Position numbers and translations under genes: made by a program. The notes under the pieces are model-generated. The model saw only the letters and a program-made list of their open reading frames with translations, was not told where the DNA came from and made no database searches. Below, piece by piece: positions 8,510 to 17,726 of a stretch of DNA of 64,000 nucleotides. The stretch is from Phycisphaerae bacterium (GTDB taxonomy: Bacteria; Planctomycetota; Phycisphaerae; UBA1845; UTPLA1): contig JAHBXN010000002.1 of NCBI GenBank assembly GCA_019636475.1, forward strand, positions 496,001 to 560,000, written 5' to 3'. How positions within the stretch are numbered: the stretch's first letter is position 1; each line of letters opens with the position of its first letter.

Positions 8510-11506
8510 ATGCGATGGATTGTGCCGACCATGCTGGCAGGTTCGCTGATTTCGATCAGCCTGACAGCATCTCCTCAGATTGCCGCCGCACAAGTCAACG
8601 CCGCAACAATCTCTGAAAGCCAGGCGCCCCCCATCGAACCCCTACTGCCGCCGGGAGTCGGTGACTTCGATCTCGAGCTGTACGGCAAGTATGCGTATCT
8701 CTGGCAAATGGACGACGGCTCGCAGGTCGTCGAAATCCTTGGGAGTTTCTCCGGTCGGATGGGGCCGCACACCCTCAAAGGGCGCGATGCCGTCATCTGG
8801 TTCCGATCCCTGCCCTGGCAGGACCGACGCTATATCGACTCCGAGATCTTTATCTGGCAGGACGCCGAAGTGGTTCAACGAACCGGCACCGTCGAGACCG
8901 GACCGGCGCTGCTCGTCACGCTCCGAACGTTCGGCCGTCTGCTTCTGAATGTTGACAGCCAGAATCGCCATGATGACTCAGGCAGTGAACTGTATCGCGA
9001 AGCATCCCTCGCCCGGCGATTGCTGGAAGTGGCGCCGGCGGAGTCCGCGACGGAGTCCGAAACGCCGGTGCTTGTCTCACCCTCACTGGAGCAGATCCTG
9101 CTTTCACAACCGAAGCCGCGAAAGAAAGTTTCATATCGCGCGGATCAGCTCTTTCACGAACAACATGACGGACAATCCGTCGTTATCACCTACGGCAATC
9201 TGTATGTCTCGCAAGGCTCGCCGGCCGACGCGGGAGAATATCTCGAGCTTCGCGCCGACGCGGCGGTTGTGTATCTCCAGGGAGAAAACGTCGGATCAGC
9301 GATTCCCGGTTTGATAGACGAAAGCCGCGACCCCGCCAAGAAGAAGAAAGCTCCAAGCATCGAGAACGCACCGAAGGATGACGTGGAGCCGACAGCCGAG
9401 CCGAAGTTGACCGGCAACGACCAGTCTGACCGCGCAGCAATGGAGCAATGGGTCAAGGCGGTTTACCTCGAAGGGGATGTGGTGCTCTCGCGCGGCAACC
9501 GCATGATCCGTGCGGACCGCCTTTATTACGATTTCTCGCTGGATCGGGCGCTGATACTCGATGCAGTGACGCGCGCGATGGAACCGGCGCGCGGACTGCC
9601 GATTTACGTGCGAGCTGAACAGATCCGGCAACTTAACACGACGACCTACCAGGCCAACAACGCAAACATCTCCATGAGTGAGTTTCACACACCGCATATC
9701 GCCATCGGCGCGCGGGAGATCGTCTTCGAAGACCTCACTCCTCGAAACGAGCGCGGAGAAGTTGTCGGCGTTCTCGCCGGCAAATATGCCGCACGAGACA
9801 CCACGCTCAACGTCGAGGGCACTCCGCTCGCCTATTGGCCTTATTCATCCGGCAGCCTTTCGGCCGATCGCCAGTCATTCCGCCGTGCGACTTTCGGCTA
9901 CAACGAGAACTTCGGCGGGCGATTCGAAACCCAATGGTTCCTGTTTGATCTGCTCGGCGTTCAACCGCCGGAGGGCTACGACGCGACGCTGCGGCTTGAT
10001 TACTTCACCAAGCGCGGCCCCGCCGTCGGCATCGATGTCGATTACCAGCAGGACGACTACTACGGCCTGTACCGCGGATATTACATTCATGATACCGGTT
10101 CGGACCGCCTCGGTCCGACGCGCGGCGGCGAGCCGGATCACGAGAATCGCGGCCGAAGCCTGTGGCGCCACCGCCAGTTTCTGCCGCAAGGATGGGAGTT
10201 GACGGCGGAAGCATCGTACATCAGCGACGATCAGTATCTTGAGAACTACGAACGACAGGAATTTGAGAACGCGAAGGAACAGGAAACGCTGCTGCGCCTC
10301 CTGAAGCGGCAGGACACGTGGCAGTACTCGCTCCTGACGAACTGGCGAATCAACGAGTTTGATACCCAGACCGAGCATCTGCCGGAGAATCGATTCACCA
10401 TCATTGGAGAACCGGTCGGAGAGTTCGCCACCTTTTACAGCGACAATCGACTTGGTGTCGTGCGATATCGGCGCGACGAGCGCGAGATTTTCAACACGCA
10501 GGACCGCTTTGACAATCTCGGACACACCGGCAGCGTGCTCCGCGGCGACACGCGACAGGAGGCCCAGTTTCCGCTGCCTGACCTGGGTCCGATCAAGCTG
10601 ACACCGTTCATCGCCGCGCGCGGAACCGGCTGGGACGATTCCCCAAGATCACAGGGCGGAGGCGGCGTCACGCGGGGCATGATTGACTACGGCATCCACG
10701 CGAACGCCATTGCCAGCAAGGTCTACGAAGACGTTCGCTCCGAACTGTTTGACCTGAACAAGCTCAAGCACACAATCAAGGGCGACATCACCGCCTTCAA
10801 CGCCCATGCCAACAAAGACCCGATGGAACTGACGCCCTTTGACTCCGGCGTCGAGGATGTCGCGGATTTCGGCGGTGTCGCGATGGGACTGCGCCAGCGC
10901 TGGCAGACCAAGCGGGGCGGCCCCGGCAACTGGCGGACGGTTGACTGGATGGTGCTCGATCTGGAGGCGGGCTTCTTCAACAACGCGCAGCGCAACGAGA
11001 ACACGCACGGCGATTTCATCATGGCCCGGCCAGAGGACAGCATTTCGTCGAATTTCCTTGCCGCGAACTATCAGTATCGATTGAGCGATACGACGATGCT
11101 CGTGTATGACGGGGTCTACGATCTGAACCGCGACCAGGTTGGAACGAGTTCGGTTTCCTTCGCCGTCGAGCGTGAGCCGCGTCTGGCGTACTTCGCCGGC
11201 TGGCGCTACATCCATGACACGCACAACAACCTCGCGGTCTTCGGCGCGAACTACAAACTCAACGAGAAGCACACCGTCGCATTCCGCGAAACTTACGACA
11301 TCGACCTCGGCCGGAACCATTCCACACAGATCATCTACATCCGAAAGTGGCCGCGGTTCTACACCGCCGTCGCATTCGACGTGGATCGAACGATTGAAAA
11401 CACCGGCGTGAATTTGAGCATCTGGCCTGAGGGTGCCCCGCAGTTCGGCCTCGGCTCGAAGCGATACACCGGCCTGACGGATTCGGTCGGAATCAATCTC
11501 CGCTGA
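8510..11506 (+). CDS. LptD-like LPS-assembly outer-membrane protein
   Basis: The 998-residue protein has a signal peptide (about 1-27), and an N-terminal region with OstA/LptA-like beta-strand repeats, such as V-Y-L-E-G-D-V-V-L-S-R-G-N followed by I-R-A-D-R-L-Y-Y-D. The C-terminal 550 residues are rich in alternating aromatic strands typical of a beta-barrel. This is the layout of LptD, which inserts LPS into the outer leaflet. The protein is longer than E. coli LptD because the N-terminal part holds extra OstA-like segments and a charged linker near residue 265-310. Planctomycete LptD-like proteins are divergent, so the substrate may be an atypical LPS. lpxK at 17.7 kb supports lipid A in this organism. 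Confidence 0.8.
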   Translation: MRWIVPTMLAGSLISISLTASPQIAAAQVNAATISESQAPPIEPLLPPGVGDFDLELYGKYAYLWQMDDGSQVVEILGSFSGRMGPHTLKGRDAVIWFRSLPWQDRRYIDSEIFIWQDAEVVQRTGTVETGPALLVTLRTFGRLLLNVDSQNRHDDSGSELYREASLARRLLEVAPAESATESETPVLVSPSLEQILLSQPKPRKKVSYRADQLFHEQHDGQSVVITYGNLYVSQGSPADAGEYLELRADAAVVYLQGENVGSAIPGLIDESRDPAKKKKAPSIENAPKDDVEPTAEPKLTGNDQSDRAAMEQWVKAVYLEGDVVLSRGNRMIRADRLYYDFSLDRALILDAVTRAMEPARGLPIYVRAEQIRQLNTTTYQANNANISMSEFHTPHIAIGAREIVFEDLTPRNERGEVVGVLAGKYAARDTTLNVEGTPLAYWPYSSGSLSADRQSFRRATFGYNENFGGRFETQWFLFDLLGVQPPEGYDATLRLDYFTKRGPAVGIDVDYQQDDYYGLYRGYYIHDTGSDRLGPTRGGEPDHENRGRSLWRHRQFLPQGWELTAEASYISDDQYLENYERQEFENAKEQETLLRLLKRQDTWQYSLLTNWRINEFDTQTEHLPENRFTIIGEPVGEFATFYSDNRLGVVRYRRDEREIFNTQDRFDNLGHTGSVLRGDTRQEAQFPLPDLGPIKLTPFIAARGTGWDDSPRSQGGGGVTRGMIDYGIHANAIASKVYEDVRSELFDLNKLKHTIKGDITAFNAHANKDPMELTPFDSGVEDVADFGGVAMGLRQRWQTKRGGPGNWRTVDWMVLDLEAGFFNNAQRNENTHGDFIMARPEDSISSNFLAANYQYRLSDTTMLVYDGVYDLNRDQVGTSSVSFAVEREPRLAYFAGWRYIHDTHNNLAVFGANYKLNEKHTVAFRETYDIDLGRNHSTQIIYIRKWPRFYTAVAFDVDRTIENTGVNLSIWPEGAPQFGLGSKRYTGLTDSVGINLR

Positions 11507-11534
11507 CCCATCGACAGTGGGTGCCGATCGCCTG

Positions 11535-12548
11535 TCACTCCGGGCCGCCGATCACCCGGCGGACCTGCACGGACTTTGTTCGCGTATAGGTCTTTCCGCC
11601 CTCCAGCGCCACATTGACGCGGACGGTATATGTGCCGGGCCGCTCATAGACATGAACCGGGGAAGCCTCGTACGACTCGCCGCCGTCACCGAAGAACCAC
11701 TTCTGCCTGACCGCGACGGGTGAGGTTTCCAGGAGGAACTGCATCGCCAGCGGATCGTCTCCACGAGCCTTCATCATTCCCATTCGGATCCACGGCCGCT
11801 CCTTCGCGATCTTCTCGAAGTAGTTCCATGTGAATTTCGCGTCCATCCGGCGATGGATGCCGGCGACCTCTTCTTCATCGACCCACGCCTTGTTGTCGCG
11901 AAGCCATTTCACGCAGGCCACTGTCTGATCGCGAAGAATGTCAGACTTGCCGTAAACGATCTTGATCTGCTGCCATCGGCTGATCTCGGTACCCGCCAAC
12001 GGCTGAAACCGCTCATCAAACGACCCCTGACGAATGTACAACGCCCGAAAGATGTCCGGATTTCGCAAGCCGGTGTACAGCAACGGAAACGCGCCGGCCG
12101 ACCAACCCGTCATGAACACTCTCGATTCGTCGATCGTGTATCGACGCTTGATCTCCTCGACCATTGAGAGAATCGCCTTTTGATCCTCCTCCTGGAGCTC
12201 GATCTGTCGCGCAGTCGCAGGCGGAAAATCGCCACGGCTGGAAACCAGCGTCGGCGCCGCGACGACAATGCCCTCATACTCGGCCAGCTTCGCCCACTCA
12301 CGCATCTGATGATCCGCGGAATCGTACGGCCACGTCCCATGACAGGCGACCACGAGCGGCCACGATCGCTCCTTGGAATAGATGCTCGGCACATAGAGCA
12401 AATAGCCTCGCTCGGTCCGTGCGTCAGACAACTGCTGAACCGCGGCCTGCTCGGGCAGGGTCTGCGTGACGGGGCAGCCGGCGGTCCAGCCGATCAGGCA
12501 GAAGGTTGCGGCGGATTTGAGGGTGTACTTTGTATGGCGTCGGGTCAT
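11535..12548 (-). CDS. Lipoprotein esterase with C-terminal PKD-like domain
   Basis: The 337-residue product has a lipobox (W-T-A-G-C, Cys25) and an alpha/beta-hydrolase domain of the esterase-D/LpqC/PHB-depolymerase type. V-V-A-C-H-G-T at about 66-72 is the oxyanion strand and G-W-S-A-G at 148-152 gives nucleophile Ser150. The last 70 residues form a PKD-like beta-sandwich (F-F-G-D-G-G and the Y-x-x-P-G-T-Y-T-V pattern), often used for polymer binding. It is probably a surface or periplasmic esterase; the substrate is unknown. There is no clear ribosome site before the ATG. It runs convergent to the LptD-like gene with 28 bases between stops. Confidence 0.8.
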   Translation of the reverse strand: MTRRHTKYTLKSAATFCLIGWTAGCPVTQTLPEQAAVQQLSDARTERGYLLYVPSIYSKERSWPLVVACHGTWPYDSADHQMREWAKLAEYEGIVVAAPTLVSSRGDFPPATARQIELQEEDQKAILSMVEEIKRRYTIDESRVFMTGWSAGAFPLLYTGLRNPDIFRALYIRQGSFDERFQPLAGTEISRWQQIKIVYGKSDILRDQTVACVKWLRDNKAWVDEEEVAGIHRRMDAKFTWNYFEKIAKERPWIRMGMMKARGDDPLAMQFLLETSPVAVRQKWFFGDGGESYEASPVHVYERPGTYTVRVNVALEGGKTYTRTKSVQVRRVIGGPE

Positions 12549-12628
12549 ATGCTCATATAGTATTCGACTCGGGGCGCACCGCGAACCGTTGATCCGCCGT
12601 CATGTGCCGCTGTTCGGGAGGACCGATC

Positions 12629-12657
12629 TTGCCGCGCTGCTCCCGTGATCGTATACT
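12629..12657 (+). promoter_or_regulatory. Sigma70-like promoter for the response-regulator gene
   Basis: TTGCCG (12629-12634) and TATACT (12652-12657) are separated by 17 bases. The box pair ends 60 bases before the ATG at 12718, which has a good AGGAG ribosome site. Confidence 0.6.
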
Positions 12658-12717
12658 CCCTCGCCCGCCCGCCGCCTCGTTCGTCGTGCGATCCGAGTTC
12701 TTCATTAGGAGACTGCC

Positions 12718-13128
12718 ATGCCGGCAAAACTGGAAGGCATCAACGTGTTGATCGTCGACGACGATCAGGACATTCTGACTAGCTGCAAGGTCGCCTTCGA
12801 GGCCAGCGGCGCGAAGGTGACGACCGGCAACGATGGCAATAAAGCCGTCGACCTGGCAAACCGCCTGAAGCCGGATTTGATTATTCTGGACATGATGATG
12901 CCGCGAAAGAGCGGCTTTGTGGTGGTCGAGATAATCAAGCCGAAGCCCGCACCCGGAACCGTCCCCTTTATCATCATGATTACCGCGAACGAGGGGAAGC
13001 GCCACGAACTGTACGCCCGCAGCCTAGGCGTGGATGACTACGTGAACAAGCCGTTTGCAACCGAACGCCTGATCGAACTGGCGGCACGGTATTTCAATCG
13101 CGAGTACACCGAGCCAGAACGCTGGTAA
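12718..13128 (+). CDS. Single-domain response regulator (receiver only)
   Basis: The 136-residue protein is a stand-alone receiver domain. It keeps the acidic pocket (V-D-D-D, residues 13-16), phosphoacceptor Asp58 in I-I-L-D-M-M-M-P, Thr89 of the I-T-A motif and the K-P pair at 111-112, so it should be phosphorylated normally. No output domain is present; the tail after residue 125 is a short acidic/aromatic extension. Such proteins act as phosphorelay intermediates or bind partners directly, as CheY does. Two histidine kinases in this window (16.2 and 28.7 kb) are candidate partners, but no kinase is adjacent. The AGGAG site fixes the start. Confidence 0.92.
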   Translation: MPAKLEGINVLIVDDDQDILTSCKVAFEASGAKVTTGNDGNKAVDLANRLKPDLIILDMMMPRKSGFVVVEIIKPKPAPGTVPFIIMITANEGKRHELYARSLGVDDYVNKPFATERLIELAARYFNREYTEPERW

Positions 13129-13224
13129 AATATTAGCTTGTAAATGGTTATGGCGAATTGTCTTCAAATCGCTCAATCTGATTCGTTCCCTGCGGAGGAT
13201 GCTCGGTCGGCTGCCTTTTTCGCC

Positions 13225-13253
13225 TTGTCGAATCGGTGATTGTCCGGTATATT
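13225..13253 (+). promoter_or_regulatory. Sigma70-like promoter for rpsO
   Basis: TTGTCG (13225-13230) and TATATT (13248-13253) are separated by 17 bases. The pair lies about 108 bases before the rpsO ATG at 13362, leaving a leader long enough for S15 autoregulation, although I cannot identify the S15 binding structure by eye. Confidence 0.55.
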
Positions 13254-13361
13254 CGAACCCTAATTCGACAGAAGTGGGAGAAGATGAGTGGCTGCGGGAA
13301 TGGCCTGCAGCGGCATGGAAGTGTTCTTATCAGGCAGCAGCGAGCAGGAGTGTCGTACGAC

Positions 13362-13631
13362 ATGTCATTGACGGACGAAGCGAAGCAGAGCGTGGTGACC
13401 CAGTATCGCCGACACGAAAAGGACACGGGCTCGCCCGAGGTCCAGATCGCCCTGCTGACGACTCGCATCCAGCAGTTGACCGAGCATTTCAAGACGCACA
13501 AGAAAGATCATGCGTCGCGCCGTGGGCTGCTGAAGATGGTCGGCGCTCGATCGAGTCTGCTGAAGTATCTCACGCGAACCGACCGCGGCCGCTATCAGCA
13601 GACGATCGACAGCCTCGGCCTCCGCAAGTGA
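13362..13631 (+). CDS. rpsO: 30S ribosomal protein S15
   Basis: The 89-residue product matches S15 in length and content. It contains the H[10 protein letters not shown] segment near residues 18-28, the T-x-R-I-x-x-L-T-x-H-F helix, the K-x-H-x-x-D-H-x-S-R-R-G-L region and the L-x-Y-L C-terminal helix. S15 binds the central domain of 16S rRNA during small-subunit assembly. The ATG at 13362 is preferred over upstream in-frame starts because it has AGGAG at 11 bases and gives the family's usual length. pnp follows in the same direction, the order common to most bacteria, where rpsO and pnp are co-regulated. Confidence 0.97.
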   Translation: MSLTDEAKQSVVTQYRRHEKDTGSPEVQIALLTTRIQQLTEHFKTHKKDHASRRGLLKMVGARSSLLKYLTRTDRGRYQQTIDSLGLRK

Positions 13632-13743
13632 TTCGGCAAGGCTGATCCCTTTCGATAACGTCTCCGCTCCCAACTTTCACTTCACGATCGAAGAACCTGG
13701 TCCGCCGGACAGCGTCCGACTTTTCGGCACGCTTCCGGGGAGT

Positions 13744-13768
13744 GCGCAGGCTTTTTTGCCATTTGCGC
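13744..13768 (+). other. RNA hairpin in the rpsO-pnp intergenic region
   Basis: GCGCAGGC (13744-13751), a loop of six T (13752-13757), then GCC and TGCGC with an ATT bulge form an 8-bp interrupted stem that ends at 13768. It lies 113 bases after rpsO and 146 bases before pnp. In other bacteria this gap carries a stem-loop that RNase III cleaves and PNPase then acts on for autoregulation. The function here is inferred from that position only. Confidence 0.35.
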
Positions 13769-13914
13769 CCAATGGATCGGATCGAGTGAAATGGCCGCGG
13801 CACCTGCACTCACCGGGCAGGAGTCGATCGGTCTGCAAAAGATGCGAGGACGCTCAAGGGCGTTTCAAATAAACATGCGGCAATTGGATCCGGTTGTTAG
13901 AAATAGGAATCAAA

Positions 13915-16056
13915 ATGGCAATACACAGCGTTGAAGCGGAGATCGGCGGTCGAACTCTCAGGATTGAAACAGGCAAGTTGGCCAAGCAGGCCGACGGCGC
14001 CGTCGTCGTCACCTACGGCGAGACGGTCGTGCTGACTGCCGTTGTCACGGCATCTCCGAGAGAAGGCATCGACTTCTTCCCTCTTTCGGTTGACTACCGC
14101 GAGAAGATGTACGCGGCGGGGAAGTTTCCGGGCGGCTTCTTCAAGCGCGAGGCCCGGCCGTCAGAGAAGGAAATTCTCACCATGCGACTGACGGATCGAC
14201 CGATCCGGCCGCTGTTCCCCGAGGGATACAAGAACGAAGTCCTGATCCAGAGCATGGTGCTTTCGTCAGACCAGGAAAACGATCCCGATATCCTCAGTAT
14301 GATCGGCGCTTCAGCAGCCCTGACCGTGAGCAGTTGCCCGTTCGAAGGGCCCACCGGCGCTTGCCGCGTGGGGCGCGTTGACGGCCAACTCGTCGTCAAT
14401 CCGACGATGCAGCAGCGCGAAATGAGCGATCTGGAAGTTGTCGTCGCCGGTCATAAGGACGGCGTCAACATGATCGAGGCCGCCTCGCTTGAAGTGCCCG
14501 AAGATGTCATGGCCGATGCACTGGCCTTCAGCTTTGATGAATGTCGCAAAGTGGTCGCGCTCATCGAGGAACTCGGCCGCAAGGTGAATCCGGTGAAGGT
14601 CAACCCGGTTCCGAAGCGCGATGAGACGATGATCCGCCGCGTCCGGGAGCTGTGCGAAAAGCTCGACCTGAAGAACGCGCGCTGCAAGCCCATGAAGGCG
14701 GAGCGCGTGGCCGCCGTCAAGGAAATCAAGGACAAAATCATCGGCGAGTTGATTCCCGAAAACGGGGCCGACGACCTGCCGTACACGCGGAATGATGTCG
14801 TCGAAGAGTTTGACAAGATCTTCGAACGCTACTTCCAGGAATCGGTCATGGAGACCGGCAAGCGGTCCGACGGCCGCGGACCACTCGATATTCGCAATAT
14901 CGAATGCGAAGTCGGCGGCATTCCCCGGACGCACGGCTCCGGCCTCTTTACCCGAGGCGAGACCCAGGCGCTCGTTGTCGCAACGCTTGGCACCAAGCGC
15001 GACGAGCAATTCATCGACAACCTCGTCGAAGAGTACAACAAGAAGTTCATCCTGCACTACAACTTCCCCCCCTTTTCCACCGGTGAGGTCAAGCGCATCG
15101 GCGCGGTCAGCCGTCGCGAGATCGGCCACGGCAATCTGGCCGAACGCTCGCTTCAGGCCGTCATGCCGACCCCTGAGCAATTCCCTTACACCGTGCGAAT
15201 TGTGAGCGAAATTCTTGAATCCAACGGTTCGAGCTCGATGGCGTCGGTCTGCGGCGGAACACTTGCCCTGATGGACGCTGGCGTACCGATCAAACACCCC
15301 GTCGCCGGCATTTCCATTGGAATGGTTCACGATGACCATGGCGGCTATAAGCTCATCACCGACATTCAGGGCGAGGAAGATCACTACGGCGACATGGACT
15401 TCAAGGTGGCCGGCACACAGGTGGGAATCACCGCCATTCAGCTCGACCTCAAGGCCCGCATGATATCGCAGGCGCAGATCGTCGAAGTTCTGAAGCAGGC
15501 CCGAGACGCCCGGATTCACATCCTCAAGAAAATGCTGAGCGCCATCCGAGAGCCGCGAGCGGAAATCAGCCGCTGGGCCCCGCGCATGCTGACCATCCGA
15601 GTCGAGCAGGACAAGATCGGCAAGATCATCGGCCCGGGCGGAAAGGGCATAAAAGCCATCGAAGCGGGAACCGGCGCGAAGCTCGACATCGACGACGACG
15701 GAACCGTCCATATCTCCTGCATGGACGCGGCGGGCGCGCAAGCGGCGTACGACGCCGTCGAGGCGATCAGCGTCGGCGTGAAGGTCGGCCGAATCTACGA
15801 AGGCCGCGTCAGCGCGATCAAGGATTTCGGCGCCTTCGTCGAGGTGGTTCCGGGCACGGACGGCCTCTGTCACATCAGCGAGCTGTCAGATGGCTACGTC
15901 CAAAAGGTCAGCGATGTCTGCAAGGTCGGCGATGAAATGCGCGTCAAAGTGATTCTCATTGACGACACCGGGCGCATCAAGCTGTCGCGGAAGGCCGTTC
16001 TGCTTGAAGAGAAGGCGGCAGGCAAGACCGCGGCTGGCGAGGCCCAGCCGGCCTGA
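13915..16056 (+). CDS. pnp: Polyribonucleotide nucleotidyltransferase (PNPase)
   Basis: The 713-residue protein has the full PNPase architecture. There are two RNase PH domains (about 1-210 and 310-540; the second has the F-S-T-G-E and S-N-G-S-S-S-M-A-S-V-C-G-G-T motifs), an all-helical linker, a KH domain with the I-I-G-P-G-G-K loop, and a C-terminal S1 domain (G-R-V-S-A-I-K-D-F-G-A-F-V-E). It degrades RNA 3' to 5' by phosphorolysis in the cytoplasm and can form part of the degradosome. The ATG at 13915 with an AGGA site is preferred over the TTG at 13894. The tail after S1 is short and Ala/Lys-rich. A strong terminator follows at 16120-16143. Confidence 0.97.
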   Translation: MAIHSVEAEIGGRTLRIETGKLAKQADGAVVVTYGETVVLTAVVTASPREGIDFFPLSVDYREKMYAAGKFPGGFFKREARPSEKEILTMRLTDRPIRPLFPEGYKNEVLIQSMVLSSDQENDPDILSMIGASAALTVSSCPFEGPTGACRVGRVDGQLVVNPTMQQREMSDLEVVVAGHKDGVNMIEAASLEVPEDVMADALAFSFDECRKVVALIEELGRKVNPVKVNPVPKRDETMIRRVRELCEKLDLKNARCKPMKAERVAAVKEIKDKIIGELIPENGADDLPYTRNDVVEEFDKIFERYFQESVMETGKRSDGRGPLDIRNIECEVGGIPRTHGSGLFTRGETQALVVATLGTKRDEQFIDNLVEEYNKKFILHYNFPPFSTGEVKRIGAVSRREIGHGNLAERSLQAVMPTPEQFPYTVRIVSEILESNGSSSMASVCGGTLALMDAGVPIKHPVAGISIGMVHDDHGGYKLITDIQGEEDHYGDMDFKVAGTQVGITAIQLDLKARMISQAQIVEVLKQARDARIHILKKMLSAIREPRAEISRWAPRMLTIRVEQDKIGKIIGPGGKGIKAIEAGTGAKLDIDDDGTVHISCMDAAGAQAAYDAVEAISVGVKVGRIYEGRVSAIKDFGAFVEVVPGTDGLCHISELSDGYVQKVSDVCKVGDEMRVKVILIDDTGRIKLSRKAVLLEEKAAGKTAAGEAQPA

Positions 16057-16119
16057 GCCCTGCCGATGACCTCGGCAGCACGTTTGCCGTCGTCGGAGCG
16101 AATGCATCTCCAACAAGAA

Positions 16120-16143
16120 CCCCCGGCCCGTGCCGGGGGTTTT
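16120..16143 (+). terminator. Intrinsic terminator of the rpsO-pnp unit
   Basis: CCCCCGGC (16120-16127) and GCCGGGGG (16132-16139) form a perfect 8-bp GC stem with a CCGT loop, followed by TTTT. It lies 64 bases after the pnp stop codon and before the kinase ATG at 16181. Confidence 0.9.
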
Positions 16144-16180
16144 CATGCGCGGGTACAATCACGCGAAGGGAGCAGCGTGC

Positions 16181-16951
16181 ATGACCGAACAAGACGACCA
16201 CACCGCCGATCTCATCGTGGAGCTGTCCGCAGCCGCGGGCGGCCTTGCGCATGAGATTCGCAACGCCCTCTCGACGCTGCGAATGAATCTCCAACTGCTC
16301 GACGAAGACTGGGGGCGGCTCGAAGAAGATGAACACCGGACCGATTTCGACGCAATGCGATCCGCCGGCGATCGGCTCGGCGTGGCACGGCGCAGCAGGA
16401 AGCGCCTCGATACGCTGCTCCGTGAAACGCGACGGCTCGAATCGATCCTCGAAGACTTCCTCCAGTTCATCCGGCGGCGAGAGTTGAAAATCGAAGACGC
16501 CGATCTGAATCAGGTCATTGCCGAAATCGTCGAGTTCTATCGGCCGCAAGCCGACGCCGGCGGTTTGCAGATGCTTTTCTCACCCGCTGATCAGCCGTTG
16601 CCCTGCCGGATAGACGTCAGATTGATTAAACAGGCCGTACTCAATCTGCTGATCAACGCACAGCAGGCTGCCGGAATGAACGGCCGATTGTCAATCGCAA
16701 CCTCGTGCCATGATGACGGCACCTATCGGATCCGGGTCTCCGACAGCGGGCCGGGCATTCCATCCGATCAGATCGGACGCGTATTCGAGGCCTACTATTC
16801 GACAAAGAAGGGCGGTACCGGCCTGGGGCTGACTTTGGCGAGACAGATTGTGCAGGCCCACGCGGGCCACATCATCGCGAGTTCCCCACCCGGCGAAGGC
16901 GCCTGTTTCACCATCGAACTGGCGGCGCATCCGCAATCGCCGACGGCCTGA
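16181..16951 (+). CDS. Soluble histidine kinase (HisKA and HATPase, no sensor domain)
   Basis: The 256-residue protein has an H-box, G-L-A-H-E-I-R-N-A-L (phospho-acceptor His24), the N-box L-L-I-N-A-Q-Q-A-A, the G1 box D-S-G-P-G-I-P and the G2 box G-G-T-G-L-G-L. It resembles NtrB-type kinases, but there is no PAS or membrane segment before the H-box, so any signal must come through a partner. The ATG at 16181 has GGGAG at a good distance. An upstream GTG at 16130 in the same frame lies inside the pnp terminator hairpin, which rules it out. No response regulator is adjacent; the nearest is the receiver at 12718. Confidence 0.9.
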   Translation: MTEQDDHTADLIVELSAAAGGLAHEIRNALSTLRMNLQLLDEDWGRLEEDEHRTDFDAMRSAGDRLGVARRSRKRLDTLLRETRRLESILEDFLQFIRRRELKIEDADLNQVIAEIVEFYRPQADAGGLQMLFSPADQPLPCRIDVRLIKQAVLNLLINAQQAAGMNGRLSIATSCHDDGTYRIRVSDSGPGIPSDQIGRVFEAYYSTKKGGTGLGLTLARQIVQAHAGHIIASSPPGEGACFTIELAAHPQSPTA

Positions 16952-17003
16952 ACGATGCCGTGAAACAACCTCGCGCCGGCTCGCCGAGATTTCATCAAGC
17001 TGT

Positions 17004-17600
17004 TCAGGGTGCGCCCGATGTCTCCGCCCCGGCATCTTTCGGCGGACTGACGCGATTGAAAATGATCTGGAGAATATCTCGCTCGAGGCGCGAGTCTCGC
17101 GGCATATCTGTCCAAGCCTGGGTCTGAGAGGCCGAGACGCCGGCATCACGTTCGATCGGGGTCGCGTTCGGCACGTCGTTGAATTCGCGATGCTGCTGAA
17201 AGGCTCGCTGGTCGGCCGTGTCCAGCCGCTGGACACTTACTTCGCAAAGCGCGATGCAGCCATTACCGCTCGGCGTAATCAGGACCGTGGCACGTCGCCG
17301 CATGCGGTTGTTCGGGCGCAATGTGCTGTCGAGAATGCGGTCCGTTCCGCCGCGCTGGTTGTACTCAACCAGCGGCGTGACGATGCGCAAATCGGCGCGG
17401 GATGCGTCGAACGCCGTGAAATATTGTCGCACCGCGTCGATCGCGGCATCGAACGCCTGATCGGGCTTGGCAGTCGGCAGCGCGATCCGATTCCATCGCG
17501 AAGGCGCTGACCGCTGGGTCGGGCCTTCCTCGACGCTCGAACAACCGGGCCATGCTGCGACCCAAACCATCCCATACCAGATCAGCCGGCTTCCCTTCAT
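17004..17600 (-). CDS. Lipoprotein of unknown function
   Basis: The 198-residue product has a lipoprotein signal, with hydrophobic residues ending A-A-W-P-G-C. The mature part is soluble mixed alpha/beta with no motif I recognise. A segment of about 60 residues, D-A-A-I-D-A-V-R-Q-Y-F-T-A-F through I-V-T-P-L-V-E-Y-N-Q, resembles periplasmic lipoproteins found widely in planctomycetes, but I cannot name a family. The ATG at 17600 has AAAGG at 9 bases; a GTG at 17618 would add 6 residues. It is convergent with the kinase (52 bases between stops) and divergent from lpxK (126 bases). Confidence 0.75.
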   Translation of the reverse strand: MKGSRLIWYGMVWVAAWPGCSSVEEGPTQRSAPSRWNRIALPTAKPDQAFDAAIDAVRQYFTAFDASRADLRIVTPLVEYNQRGGTDRILDSTLRPNNRMRRRATVLITPSGNGCIALCEVSVQRLDTADQRAFQQHREFNDVPNATPIERDAGVSASQTQAWTDMPRDSRLERDILQIIFNRVSPPKDAGAETSGAP

Positions 17601-17726
17601 CGACTCACGCCTTTGCACGCTTCGGGTCGAGATTCGCTTCCCCTGCCGATCGCAGACTAAGGCGCGCGACGCCGGGAGTCAACGTCACCGCCGCAATCAC
17701 CGCCGTTTCTGATACACTCTCCGATC

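Noticed and set aside
12549-12562. TACTAT just before the esterase ATG as evidence of a leaderless transcript
   Set aside because: No matching -35 box; a chance match in a short AT-rich patch is as likely.
13236-13265. GGTTCGAAT-like sequence on the minus strand that resembles a tRNA T-arm
   Set aside because: No matching acceptor, D or anticodon arms; the position equivalent to C61 is A.
16130-16180. GTG at 16130 as the start of the soluble histidine kinase
   Set aside because: It lies inside the pnp terminator hairpin; the ATG at 16181 has a proper ribosome site.
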